A stretch of DNA of 9,584 nt from an uncultured Nitrosomonadales bacterium (GCA_946481065.1 CAMLMA010000072.1:1-9584); one strand, 5' to 3'; shown: positions 1 through 6,514, counted from the first letter of the stretch. Notes: generated by a model from the letters alone, not told the origin. A program made the numbers and translations.

Positions 1-29
1 TGTCCCTGGGCGCTATCCTGTTCTTCTAA
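1..29 (+). CDS. C-terminal end of an unidentified upstream gene (partial)
   Basis: Only the last eight codons are visible. In the frame starting at base 3 they read SLGAILFF, then TAA (27-29). The call rests on this frame ending shortly before a strong intrinsic terminator (57-85), with a 27-base gap. The tail fits the pattern polar-x-G-x-x-hydrophobic-x-hydrophobic, ending in Phe, which resembles the C-terminal beta-signal of outer-membrane barrel proteins. It is far too short to assign a family. The other two plus frames also stop nearby, so the frame itself is uncertain. Confidence 0.35.
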
Positions 30-46
30 GATTTCTTAGAAAAACT

Positions 47-55
47 TGATACACT
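47..55 (+). promoter_or_regulatory. possible extended -10 promoter for the small lipoprotein gene
   Basis: TGATACACT is an extended -10 type match (TG-N-TACACT, four of six to TATAAT). No convincing -35 lies 16-18 bases upstream. Transcription would start near 61-63, inside the terminator hairpin of the upstream gene, and give a leader of about 40 bases before the ATG at 105. There is hardly any other room for a promoter between the terminator and this gene, so the alternative is terminator read-through. Confidence 0.3.
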
Positions 56-56
56 G

Positions 57-85
57 AACGGCACCTTCGGGTGCCGTTTTTATTT
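57..85 (+). terminator. rho-independent terminator of the upstream gene
   Basis: The arms CGGCACC (59-65) and GGTGCCG (70-76) pair perfectly around a stable UUCG tetraloop (66-69) closed by C-G. Two further A-T pairs (57/78 and 58/77) extend the stem. A T-rich tract follows (77-85, TTTTTATTT). The T-run lies only on the plus-strand side, so it ends plus-strand transcription entering from the left edge. Confidence 0.9.
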
Positions 86-104
86 GTCAGAACCAGGAGA
101 AAAC

Positions 105-350
105 ATGCGAGCTTTGCTCATGATGGCGTTGTTATTGTTGACGGGCTGTGCCCAATTGATGAAGGGGCAACAGCAGCCCGTCACTCAAAGTGGACCTGGA
201 CTTTATTTCACCACCTGCAGCGGCACGGTCGAAGATTGGGGCACTTGCTACAGCAAAGCCAAGCAGACCTGCCCGAATGGTTATGAAGTGACCAGCAAGG
301 TCGAGGGTTCCGTAGGTGGAAAACGGGAAATGGAATTCCTCTGCAAGTAA
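105..350 (+). CDS. small Cys-rich lipoprotein, 81 aa
   Basis: The ATG at 105 follows AGGAG (95-99) at a 5-base spacing, so it is preferred over a TTG at 84. The product opens with a short lipoprotein signal: M-R, a hydrophobic run LLMMALLLL, then the lipobox LLTG before Cys15, predicting lipidation and membrane anchoring. The mature part has four more cysteines (C38, C48, C56, C80), enough for two disulfides in the periplasm. The layout W-G-x-C-(x7)-C-(x2)-G-Y-x-V ending in a Cys two residues from the terminus resembles small uncharacterised proteobacterial lipoproteins, but I cannot name a Pfam family. It is followed by the unrelated SEC-C/TPR gene after about 96 bases. Function is unknown; coding status is well supported by the start signal and lipobox. 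Confidence 0.82.
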   Translation: MRALLMMALLLLTGCAQLMKGQQQPVTQSGPGLYFTTCSGTVEDWGTCYSKAKQTCPNGYEVTSKVEGSVGGKREMEFLCK

Positions 351-446
351 TAAACTGCATGAAGGCGTGATGTAGGCGATGCTGGACGCACCTTCAAATC
401 CCTGTAATCAGCCGCCGATTCAAACCAACCAGATTGATATGTCGCA

Positions 447-1682
447 ATGATGCAAGCCAAGACCGGCCGCAACGATCCTTGCCCCTGCGGTAGCGGCAAG
501 AAATTCAAGCAATGCTGCATGCAGCAACAAAGCCGCCCGGCAACAAGTCTCGGGCTGGATAGTCAGATTCAGCAAGCGATGCGGCATGCATGGATGCTGC
601 AGTCGATGAACAGGAATACGGAAGCCGAGGCGATCTGCAAGCAGATATTCACGGTGAATCCCAATCATCCAGATGCACTACATCTCCTTGGCGTCATCGC
701 CTTGCGCGATGGCAATATCACGCCGGCGATCACAGCCCTGTCCAAAGCCGTGCGCCTGGATCCTCGTAACCCCCATTATCACTCTAACCTAGGCCTGGCC
801 TACCATGAGAGTGGTCGACTCGAAGAGGCTGTTGAGCATTACCGTGACGCATTGATGCTTTGGGCGGGCTACGCCGATGCACATTACAACCTGCACGCTG
901 CGTTGCTCAGCACTGCCGGTCTGGATGCGGCGATCGCTAGCCTCCAGCGATTGCTAGCGATCACCGCCCATGACCTCGACGCACAATTCATGTTGGCTGT
1001 ACTGTCAGCTTGTCGAGGTGATCGTACTGATGCGGACGCATCCGCAACGCAGCAGCATTTCCAATCCCTGAGCGAAACGAGCCCTCTCCTTGCCGCGCGC
1101 GTCGATGCCTGGCGCTATCTTGAATCAGTCAGTAAGAAGTTGCCGCAGGTCACTGGCAGCAATATCGAAACCTTCCGACTAGCCTTGTCCGCGGCCAAGC
1201 GCGAAGGTCTGGTGCTCGAATTCGGCGTCAGGCACGGCAATACCATTCGCCAGATCGCGGGGCTCGCCGGGCAGGACGTCCATGGGTTTGATAGCTTCGA
1301 AGGTCTGCCGGAACAATGGCATCACGAACCTAAGGGCAGCTACACGACCAAGGGCCAAATGCCAGAGGTACCCCCCCAGGTGAAGCTGCACGCTGGATGG
1401 TTCGAAGATACCCTGCCGGCATTCCTGGAACAGCACCGAGGCGACATCCGAATGGTGAATATCGACTGTGATATCTACAGCTCCACCAAAACCGTACTCG
1501 AGGCGCTGGCGCCGAGGATCGTACCCGGCAGTGTCCTGGTCTTTGATGAATACATCGGCAACGAGCACTGGCGTGAAGACGAGTTCAAGGCATTCCAGGA
1601 GGCCGTTACCAAGTACCGCTGGGATTACGAGTATCTCAGTTTCAGTTTCTTTACGAAGCAGGTGACTGTTCGTATCAAATAA
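447..1682 (+). CDS. SEC-C / TPR / TylF-family methyltransferase fusion protein, 411 aa
   Basis: Three modules are visible. Residues 7-24 (GRNDPCPCGSGKKFKQCC) form a SEC-C zinc motif with the canonical C-x-C-x8-C-C ligands C12, C14, C23 and C24, as in the SecA tail. Residues about 45-185 are TPR-like helical repeats, the clearest at 74-140 with the A-L-x-L-L-G and N-L-G-L-A-Y signatures. Residues about 240-411 resemble the TylF/macrocin O-methyltransferase family: the SAM-binding loop LEFGVRHGNT (257-266), acidic D282 in GFDSFEGLPE, NIDCDIYSST (338-347) and VFDEY (365-369), whose acids probably bind the metal ion. The predicted activity is SAM-dependent O-methylation, substrate unknown. An in-frame TGA at 435-437 limits the start to ATG 447 or the adjacent ATG 450, and no good Shine-Dalgarno is visible. 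No sugar or polyketide genes lie nearby to suggest a substrate. Confidence 0.88.
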   Translation: MMQAKTGRNDPCPCGSGKKFKQCCMQQQSRPATSLGLDSQIQQAMRHAWMLQSMNRNTEAEAICKQIFTVNPNHPDALHLLGVIALRDGNITPAITALSKAVRLDPRNPHYHSNLGLAYHESGRLEEAVEHYRDALMLWAGYADAHYNLHAALLSTAGLDAAIASLQRLLAITAHDLDAQFMLAVLSACRGDRTDADASATQQHFQSLSETSPLLAARVDAWRYLESVSKKLPQVTGSNIETFRLALSAAKREGLVLEFGVRHGNTIRQIAGLAGQDVHGFDSFEGLPEQWHHEPKGSYTTKGQMPEVPPQVKLHAGWFEDTLPAFLEQHRGDIRMVNIDCDIYSSTKTVLEALAPRIVPGSVLVFDEYIGNEHWREDEFKAFQEAVTKYRWDYEYLSFSFFTKQVTVRIK

Positions 1683-1693
1683 ATCGTCACCTA

Positions 1694-1710
1694 CAGTCTA
1701 GGTCAGACTG
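1694..1710. terminator. possible hairpin between convergent genes
   Basis: CAGTCT (1694-1699) and AGACTG (1705-1710) form a perfect 6-bp stem with the loop AGGTC. It sits in the 31-base gap between the SEC-C/TPR gene and the convergent ntrC, where a bidirectional terminator is expected. No clear T-tract follows on either strand, so intrinsic termination is weakly supported. Confidence 0.35.
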
Positions 1711-1713
1711 GGG

Positions 1714-3102
1714 TCACTCCTCGATCCCCAGCTCCTGGATCTTGCGCGTCAGCGTGTTGCGGCCCATGCCGAGTTGCGTGGCCGCTTCGATACGGCGCCC
1801 ACCAGTGTGCTGCAACGCGCGCGTGATGAGGATCTTCTCGAACTCGCGGGTACGGGTCTCAAGCACATTTTGCTCACCACGATTCAAGGCATCCATGACT
1901 TCTGCTGCCAGGGCCTCCTGCCAAGAAGCGGCGCTGAGGGGCTTGGCTGAATCCTCCTTCAGCTCTGGCGGCAGATCGGCGACATCGATGTTCTGACCTG
2001 GCGCCATCACGGTCAGCCAGTGACAGACATTCTCCAGCTGACGTACATTGCCGCTCCAGTTCATGGTCGAAAGATAGCGCAAGGCCGCGGCCGAAGGCTG
2101 CTTGGGTTCGACGCCCAGTTCCTGCGCGCTCTGTTGCAGGAAGTGCTTGACCAGTAATGGCACATCCTCCCTCCGCTCGCGCAAAGGCGGTAGCTTGAGC
2201 CGGATGACGTTCAAGCGATGGAACAAGTCTTCGCGGAACAGCCCTAGTTTGACGCGTTCTTCCAGATCCTGGTGGGTGGCGGCGATGATGCGCACATTGA
2301 CCTTGACCGGTTGGTGGCCGCCGACACGATAGAACTGACCGTCGCAAAGCACACGCAGTAAGCGCGTCTGCAGGTCGGAAGGCATGTCGCCGATCTCATC
2401 GAGAAACAATGTGCCGCCATCTGCCTGCTCGAAGCGTCCGCGTCGCGCTGCCTGGGCTCCGGTGAAGGCGCCGCGTTCATGGCCGAACAGTTCGGATTCG
2501 AGCAGATCCTTGGGGATGGCCGCGGTGTTGATGGCGATGAAAGGCTTCTCCGCGCGCGGACTATGGCGATGCAAAGCGCTGGCGACGAGCTCCTTGCCCG
2601 TGCCGGATTCACCGTTGATGAGTACGGTAGCATGCGAACGACTCAAGCGGCCGATGGCGCGAAAGACTTCCTGCATCGCCGGTGCCTGGCCGATGATCTC
2701 TGGCGTCTCTTCGGTCGAGACGGCCTCGGTCGCCTGGCGCATGCTCTCGTCAACGGCGCGGCGGATGATCTCGATGGCCTGGTCGACATCGAACGGTTTT
2801 GCAAGGTATTCGAAGGCCCCGCCCTGGAATGCAGCAACCGCGCTCTCCAGGTCGGAATAGGCGGTCATGATGATGACCGGGATATCCGGCAATCGCTTCT
2901 TGATCTCTTCCAGAAAGTCGAGGCCTGAGCCGTTTGGCATGCGGATGTCGCTGACCACTACTTGTGGTTCTTCACGGTCCAGGGCGTTGAGCGCTTCCGG
3001 TACCGATGAAAAGGTCTTGAACTCCATGTCGGTGCGCGCGAGAGCCTTTTCGAACACCCAGCGGATGGAGCGATCGTCGTCTATGATCCAGATTGGTTTC
3101 AT
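1714..3102 (-). CDS. ntrC: nitrogen regulation response regulator NtrC (NR-I)
   Basis: This is a sigma-54-dependent activator of 462 aa, typical family length, with all three NtrC domains. The receiver (about 1-120) has the acidic pocket D8-D10, phospho-acceptor D52 in VVVSDIRMPNGSG, T80 and K102. The AAA+ domain (about 135-365) has Walker A GESGTGKE (164-171), the sigma-54 contact loop GAFTGA (211-216) and Walker B GGTLFLDEIGD (229-239). The Fis-type helix-turn-helix is at the C terminus (about 436-462). When phosphorylated by NtrB under nitrogen limitation it should oligomerise and open sigma-54 promoters, including the one found here upstream of glnA. The gene lies 27 bases after ntrB in the same direction and is presumably co-transcribed. 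The Shine-Dalgarno is weak (an AGG about 10 bases before the ATG). Confidence 0.97.
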   Translation of the reverse strand: MKPIWIIDDDRSIRWVFEKALARTDMEFKTFSSVPEALNALDREEPQVVVSDIRMPNGSGLDFLEEIKKRLPDIPVIIMTAYSDLESAVAAFQGGAFEYLAKPFDVDQAIEIIRRAVDESMRQATEAVSTEETPEIIGQAPAMQEVFRAIGRLSRSHATVLINGESGTGKELVASALHRHSPRAEKPFIAINTAAIPKDLLESELFGHERGAFTGAQAARRGRFEQADGGTLFLDEIGDMPSDLQTRLLRVLCDGQFYRVGGHQPVKVNVRIIAATHQDLEERVKLGLFREDLFHRLNVIRLKLPPLRERREDVPLLVKHFLQQSAQELGVEPKQPSAAALRYLSTMNWSGNVRQLENVCHWLTVMAPGQNIDVADLPPELKEDSAKPLSAASWQEALAAEVMDALNRGEQNVLETRTREFEKILITRALQHTGGRRIEAATQLGMGRNTLTRKIQELGIEE

Positions 3103-3129
3103 GGTTTTGCCTGTGATGCGGTTAAGAGA

Positions 3130-4212
3130 TCATTGCTTGCTGATCGAGCATTTCATGGCCGTGGTCTCGATCGGCAGCATGATGGTAAAGCACGTGTGTC
3201 CAGCCTGGCTCTCGCACTCGATCATGCCGTGATGCTGCGTGATGAAGGTCTGTGCCAGTGTCAGGCCCAGACCTGAGCCGCCCTCACGGCCGGATACCAG
3301 GGGGTAGAAGATGCGGTCACGGATCTCGGCGGGAATGCCGGGGCCGTTATCGATGATCTGGATCTTGATGGCGACGCGGTAGCGCTTCTTGGCTAGCGTC
3401 ACCTGGCGTTCGGCGCGCGTACGCAAAGTGATCTGGCCCTGGCCTTGCATGGCCTGTACGGCGTTACGGGCGATATTGAGCACCGCCTGGATCAGTTTTT
3501 CGCGATCGCCGATAAGCTCAGGCAGGCTGGTGTCATAGTCGCGCCGCACCATCACACCCTTTGGCGACTCAGCCAGTAGCAGGCTACGTACACGCTCCAG
3601 CACTTCATGCACATTGGTCGGTTCGTATTTCGGCACGCGGTGCGGCACCAGCAATCGATCCATCAGTGATTGCAGGCGATCCGCTTCCTTGATGATGACT
3701 TGGGTATATTCGCGCAGGTTCACCTGCGGCAACTCGTGTTCTAGCAGCTGCGCGGCACCGCGCAAGCCCCCTAGCGGATTGCGGATCTCGTGTGCAAGGT
3801 TACGCAACAGCTCGGCATTGGCCTGCTGCTGGATGAGCATGCGTTCTTCGCGTGCGATACGCAATTGTTGGTCCATCTGCTGGAATTCAAGCACCAGGCA
3901 TGCAGGGGCAAGATCAGCCGGCGTCACGGTGCAGGTCACGGCCAGAGAGTGCTGACGCATGGTCGTGATGAGGAACTCATGTTCGCGGAACGGACTATGA
4001 TTGACGATGGCGTTTTCCACCGCCGAATGCAGTATCTCGGAACCGGGGAAGACCTGCGAGATGTTCTGGCCGGTGATCTGTTTGGCGCTGACCGCGAACA
4101 GGACCTCTGCGCCGGGATTGGCGTAGACGACTCTGCGGGATTTATCTAGAAGGATGACCGCGGTGGCGAGATGTTCGAGACCGGCGTAGGAAGTGGGGAT
4201 AGGCTGTACCAT
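3130..4212 (-). CDS. ntrB: nitrogen regulation sensor histidine kinase/phosphatase NtrB (NR-II)
   Basis: This 360-aa cytoplasmic kinase has no membrane segment, as expected for NtrB. A PAS domain occupies about residues 10-115 (LDKSRRVVYANPGAE). The dimerisation/phospho-acceptor helix carries LAHEIRNPLGG with H141. The HATPase_c domain follows: N box LNIARNAVQAM (245-255), G1 box DNGPGIP (288-294) and G2 box GREGGSGLGL (308-317). In the known system NtrB phosphorylates NtrC when nitrogen is short and, with PII (GlnB), dephosphorylates it when nitrogen is plentiful. It is encoded between the DUF4124 gene (42-base gap) and ntrC (27-base gap), all in one direction. The ATG at 4212 is preceded by a purine-rich AGAGAG. 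No unusual residues were noticed. Confidence 0.96.
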   Translation of the reverse strand: MVQPIPTSYAGLEHLATAVILLDKSRRVVYANPGAEVLFAVSAKQITGQNISQVFPGSEILHSAVENAIVNHSPFREHEFLITTMRQHSLAVTCTVTPADLAPACLVLEFQQMDQQLRIAREERMLIQQQANAELLRNLAHEIRNPLGGLRGAAQLLEHELPQVNLREYTQVIIKEADRLQSLMDRLLVPHRVPKYEPTNVHEVLERVRSLLLAESPKGVMVRRDYDTSLPELIGDREKLIQAVLNIARNAVQAMQGQGQITLRTRAERQVTLAKKRYRVAIKIQIIDNGPGIPAEIRDRIFYPLVSGREGGSGLGLTLAQTFITQHHGMIECESQAGHTCFTIMLPIETTAMKCSISKQ

Positions 4213-4254
4213 GGCTCTCTGATAAGCAAAAGCTAGGCCAGAGCGCCGCTGCGC

Positions 4255-4737
4255 TTATTTGAGGGAGTCGAGCTCTTTTTGCAGTAGTTCGACATTTCGC
4301 TTGTGCGATTCGACTTCGGCTTCCAGGTGCTTGAGATTCTCATCGTATTTGATGATGTTGGCGGGCTCCTTGAGATTGTTCGAGCGGAAGAATTCGGCAT
4401 TGGTCTGATTCTCGCCATAGGTCTTCTTGGCCTCTTCGAGCGCCTTCTTTTCACTGGATAATTCGTCTTCCAGGATCTTCTTGCGCTTCAGGTCACGTTG
4501 CACCTGGGTCTGCTTATCGACGCGCGGAAAGTTCGAGGGCGTTTCGCTGCGTTCGCGCGGCTTGCTGTCGAAGCCGGTGTTCGCTGGTGGTTCGAGTTCG
4601 AGTTTCTTTGCACCTTTTGAGGGCATGTTGGAATACGTGACATGGCCGTTGGCGTCGACACTTTTGTAGATCTCGGCCGAAGCTGTGGGCGCCATCAGCC
4701 ATAGACTTACGCCCAGGATCAATATGCAGTTTTTCAT
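4255..4737 (-). CDS. secreted DUF4124 coiled-coil protein, 160 aa
   Basis: The chosen start, ATG 4737, gives a clean Sec signal peptide: MKNC, a hydrophobic core, and an AxA site (TASA, 18-21) before EIYK. The open frame continues upstream to 4929, but that extension has no signal-like N terminus and crosses the glnA terminator. Residues about 22-50 match the DUF4124 pattern (E-I-Y-K-S-V-D-A-N-G-H-V-T-Y-S-N-M-P), a small beta-rich domain common in periplasmic proteobacterial proteins. Residues about 75-160 are highly charged, rich in E, K, L and Q with heptad character, and are probably a coiled coil. It has no known function. It lies between glnA and ntrB and probably heads the ntrBC transcription unit. 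No Shine-Dalgarno is visible, consistent with the promoter placed directly before the ATG. An alternative in-frame ATG lies at 4761. Confidence 0.85.
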   Translation of the reverse strand: MKNCILILGVSLWLMAPTASAEIYKSVDANGHVTYSNMPSKGAKKLELEPPANTGFDSKPRERSETPSNFPRVDKQTQVQRDLKRKKILEDELSSEKKALEEAKKTYGENQTNAEFFRSNNLKEPANIIKYDENLKHLEAEVESHKRNVELLQKELDSLK

Positions 4738-4744
4738 AGCAGGC

Positions 4745-4773
4745 AGTGTAGTTGAGAACATATGCACAGGCAA
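4745..4773 (-). promoter_or_regulatory. sigma-70-like promoter for DUF4124-ntrB-ntrC
   Basis: On the minus strand TTGCCT (4773-4768) is followed after exactly 17 bases by TACACT (4750-4745). Each hexamer matches its consensus at four of six positions. Only 7 bases separate the -10 from the ATG at 4737, so the predicted transcription start falls on or next to the A of the start codon. It lies downstream of the glnA terminator, so it would allow ntrBC expression independent of glnA. No NtrC dyad was seen nearby. Confidence 0.5.
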
Positions 4774-4811
4774 CGCGGATGCGCGACGGCTTGTTGACGT
4801 GCGAGCACCAT

Positions 4812-4838
4812 AAAAAAAGGCGGGGTTCTCCCGCCTTT
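4812..4838 (-). terminator. rho-independent terminator of glnA
   Basis: Read on the minus strand, AAAGGCGGG (4838-4830) pairs with CCCGCCTTT (4824-4816) as a perfect 9-bp stem with a 5-base loop. It runs directly into seven T residues (4818-4812, the first three of which are also in the stem). This is a strong intrinsic terminator about 60 bases after the glnA stop. It separates glnA from the DUF4124-ntrBC unit. Confidence 0.92.
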
Positions 4839-4842
4839 GGTG

Positions 4843-4893
4843 CCTGGCCTGCCTTTGATTCGGCAAGCCAGGAGATTGGGCCATCGCTGGCCC
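4843..4893 (-). other. two tandem hairpins in the glnA 3' UTR
   Basis: Between the glnA stop and its terminator the minus strand holds two more stable stems. The first is GGGCCA-GCGA-TGGCCC (4893-4878), a 6-bp stem capped by a GNRA-type tetraloop. The second is an 11-bp stem, CCTGGCTTGCC (4872-4862) with GGCAGGCCAGG (4853-4843), with one G-U pair and an 8-base loop. With the terminator this makes three hairpins in about 80 bases, separated by only a few bases. Such structure could protect the glnA mRNA end or define a processed 3' UTR small RNA. The structure is seen directly; any RNA function is inference. Confidence 0.6.
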
Positions 4894-4900
4894 GGTCGAA

Positions 4901-6310
4901 TTAGCAGCTGTAGTACATTGCGAATTCAATTGGGTGCGGGGTCATCCGCATCTTCGTGACTTCTTCCATCTTCAGGTCGATGTAGCTGTTGATCCAGTCA
5001 TCGGAGAACACGCCGCCACGGGTCAGGAACTCGCGATCCTTGTCGAGGTATTCCAGCGCCTGGTCGAGCGAGGAACACACGGTTGGGATCGCTGCATCTT
5101 CCTCAGGTGGCAGATGGTAGAGGTCCTTGGTCGCTGGCTCGCCTGGGTGGATCTTGTTCTGCACGCCGTCCAGGCCGGCCATCAGCAGAGCGCTGAATGC
5201 CAGGTATGGGTTGGCGGTAGGATCCGGGAAGCGGGCTTCGATACGACGGGCCTTGTCGCCATGGACGAACGGCACGCGGATGGAAGCAGAACGGTTCTTG
5301 GCGGAGTAAGCCAGCTTGACCGGGGCTTCGAAGCCTGGGACCAGACGCTTGTAGGAGTTGGTGCCTGGGTTGGTGATCGCGTTCAGGGCACGTGCGTGCT
5401 TGATGATACCGCCGATGTAGTACAGGGCGAATTCGCTGAGACCGGCATAGCCATTGCCTGCGAACAGGTTCTTGCCATCTTTCCAAACGGATTGGTGCAC
5501 GTGCATACCGGAACCGTTGTCGCCGACGATCGGCTTAGGCATGAAGGTGGCGGTCTTGCCGTAGGCATGAGCGGTGTTCAATACGACGTACTTCAGGATC
5601 TGGGTCCAGTCGGCACGTTGTACCAGGCTGCTGAACTTGGTGCCGATCTCGCACTGGCCAGCGGTCGCCACTTCGTGGTGATGCACTTCGACAGGTACGC
5701 CCATCGCTTCCAGGGTCAATACCATGGCGGAGCGGATGTCCTGCAGGGAGTCGACTGGCGGGACAGGGAAATAACCACCCTTCACGCCAGGACGGTGACC
5801 GGTGTTGCCGCCTTCGAACTGTTCGCCGGAGGCCCATGCGCCTTCTTCGGAGTTGATCTTGACGGAGCAGCCTTGCATGCCGGATTGCCATTGGATCGAA
5901 TCGAAGATGAAGAATTCTGGTTCAGGACCAAAGTAGGCGACATCACCGATGCCGCTGGACTTCAGATAAGCCTCAGCGCGCTTGGCGATGGAGCGTGGGT
6001 CGCGGTCATAGCCCTTGCCGTCGGTCGGGTCGACCACGTCACAGGTCAGGATCAGGGTGGGCTCGTCCATGAAAGGATCGATGTTGGCGGTCTCAGGATC
6101 AGGCATCAGCTGCATGTCGGATGCCTGGATACCTTTCCAGCCGGCGATCGAGGAGCCGTCGAAAGCATGGCCTTCGGTGAACTTGTCTTCGTTGAAAGCA
6201 GAGACAGGCACGGTTACGTGTTGCTCTTTCCCCTTGGTGTCGGTGAAACGAAAATCGACGAACTTGATGTCGTTCTCTTTCACCATTTTCATTACGTCGG
6301 CGACCGCCAT
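4901..6310 (-). CDS. glnA: glutamine synthetase, type I (GSI-beta)
   Basis: This gene encodes the central ammonium-assimilating enzyme (glutamate + NH3 + ATP to glutamine), a cytoplasmic dodecamer. It is 469 aa, the usual GlnA length. The beta-grasp domain holds AFDGSS (49-54). Metal and substrate residues are visible in FGPEPEFF (127-134), the [14 protein letters not shown] stretch (210-223, E213, E221), [12 protein letters not shown] (263-274, with H270) and [17 protein letters not shown] (314-330). The adenylylation site is Y398 in [10 protein letters not shown], so activity is probably tuned by GlnE. The ATG at 6310 has AGGAG (6321-6317) with a 6-base spacing. Upstream are a sigma-54 promoter and two NtrC sites; downstream is a strong terminator. 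It is divergent from the rhodanese gene. Confidence 0.98.
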   Translation of the reverse strand: MAVADVMKMVKENDIKFVDFRFTDTKGKEQHVTVPVSAFNEDKFTEGHAFDGSSIAGWKGIQASDMQLMPDPETANIDPFMDEPTLILTCDVVDPTDGKGYDRDPRSIAKRAEAYLKSSGIGDVAYFGPEPEFFIFDSIQWQSGMQGCSVKINSEEGAWASGEQFEGGNTGHRPGVKGGYFPVPPVDSLQDIRSAMVLTLEAMGVPVEVHHHEVATAGQCEIGTKFSSLVQRADWTQILKYVVLNTAHAYGKTATFMPKPIVGDNGSGMHVHQSVWKDGKNLFAGNGYAGLSEFALYYIGGIIKHARALNAITNPGTNSYKRLVPGFEAPVKLAYSAKNRSASIRVPFVHGDKARRIEARFPDPTANPYLAFSALLMAGLDGVQNKIHPGEPATKDLYHLPPEEDAAIPTVCSSLDQALEYLDKDREFLTRGGVFSDDWINSYIDLKMEEVTKMRMTPHPIEFAMYYSC

Positions 6311-6364
6311 TTGGTTCTCCTAAAATACAGTTAGAATGAGTAAAATTTTAAGACACGAGAATCT

Positions 6365-6380
6365 AGCATGAAGTGTGCCA
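6365..6380 (-). promoter_or_regulatory. sigma-54 (-24/-12) promoter of glnA
   Basis: The minus strand reads TGGCACACTTCATGCT (6380-6365). The consensus is TGGCACGNNNNTTGCW. The invariant GG (6379-6378) and GC (6367-6366) are present at the required 10-base spacing, and only positions 7 and 12 differ. The predicted start is near 6354, giving a glnA leader of about 44 bases. This fits control of glnA by phosphorylated NtrC encoded in the same window. Confidence 0.88.
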
Positions 6381-6440
6381 CCCCTGTGCACAGAATTTCC
6401 ATTTTCACACAGATATTTACAAATGAGAACTCCGGTCACG

Positions 6441-6457
6441 AGCACCGAAATGATGCA
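6441..6457. promoter_or_regulatory. NtrC-binding site, promoter-proximal
   Basis: AGCACCGAAATGATGCA matches the NtrC dyad TGCACC-N5-GGTGCA at ten of twelve specified positions. Its centre (6449) is about 95 bases upstream of the predicted sigma-54 start and 31 bases from the second site, about three helical turns. That places the two dyads on the same face of the DNA for cooperative binding. Confidence 0.75.
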
Positions 6458-6471
6458 TACCGGGCGTTTGT

Positions 6472-6488
6472 TGCACCAATATGGTGCT
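6472..6488. promoter_or_regulatory. NtrC-binding site, promoter-distal (near-consensus)
   Basis: TGCACCAATATGGTGCT matches the NtrC dyad at eleven of twelve positions. Its centre (6480) is about 126 bases upstream of the glnA sigma-54 start. With the 6441-6457 site it forms an enhancer pair resembling the E. coli glnA sites, which lie about -108 and -140. It also lies just upstream of the putative promoter of the divergent rhodanese gene. Confidence 0.85.
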
Positions 6489-6514
6489 TTGCTGGGAAGC
6501 CCCTGTAATAACGC

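Noticed and set aside
361..395. Imperfect inverted repeat GAAGGCGT / ACG(CA)CCTTC after the lipoprotein gene
   Set aside because: The stem needs a two-base bulge, has a 17-base loop and no T-tract, so it is not a convincing terminator.
439..450. Four-codon mini-cistron (ATG TCG CAA TGA) overlapping the start of the SEC-C/TPR gene
   Set aside because: There is no Shine-Dalgarno and such short frames occur often by chance.
2384..2928. Overlapping plus-strand open frames opposite ntrC
   Set aside because: The ntrC frame is complete with every domain motif, and the antisense frames encode low-complexity Arg/Ser-rich or unrecognisable peptides.
4242..4255. Small hairpin (5-bp stem AGCGC/GCGCT) between the DUF4124 gene and ntrB
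   Set aside because: The stem is short and the nearest T-run is too far away. It is not enough to claim termination inside the presumed operon.
4738..4929. N-terminal extension of the DUF4124 frame upstream to 4929
   Set aside because: It would run through the glnA terminator and 3' UTR and would bury the clear signal peptide that begins at the ATG at 4737.
4934..6334. A 466-codon open frame on the plus strand opposite glnA
   Set aside because: It is the exact antisense of a clear glnA gene, resembles no protein family I know, has no credible start context, and is explained by the codon bias of glnA on the other strand.
6341..6350. AT-rich perfect palindrome TAAAATTTTA in the glnA leader
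   Set aside because: At ten bases in an AT-rich leader it is easily a chance palindrome, and it matches no operator I recognise.
6374..6390. A third NtrC-like dyad (TGTGCC-N5-TGTGCA) overlapping the -24 element
   Set aside because: Only nine of twelve positions match and it overlaps the sigma-54 -24 box; a weak governor-type site is possible but not supported.
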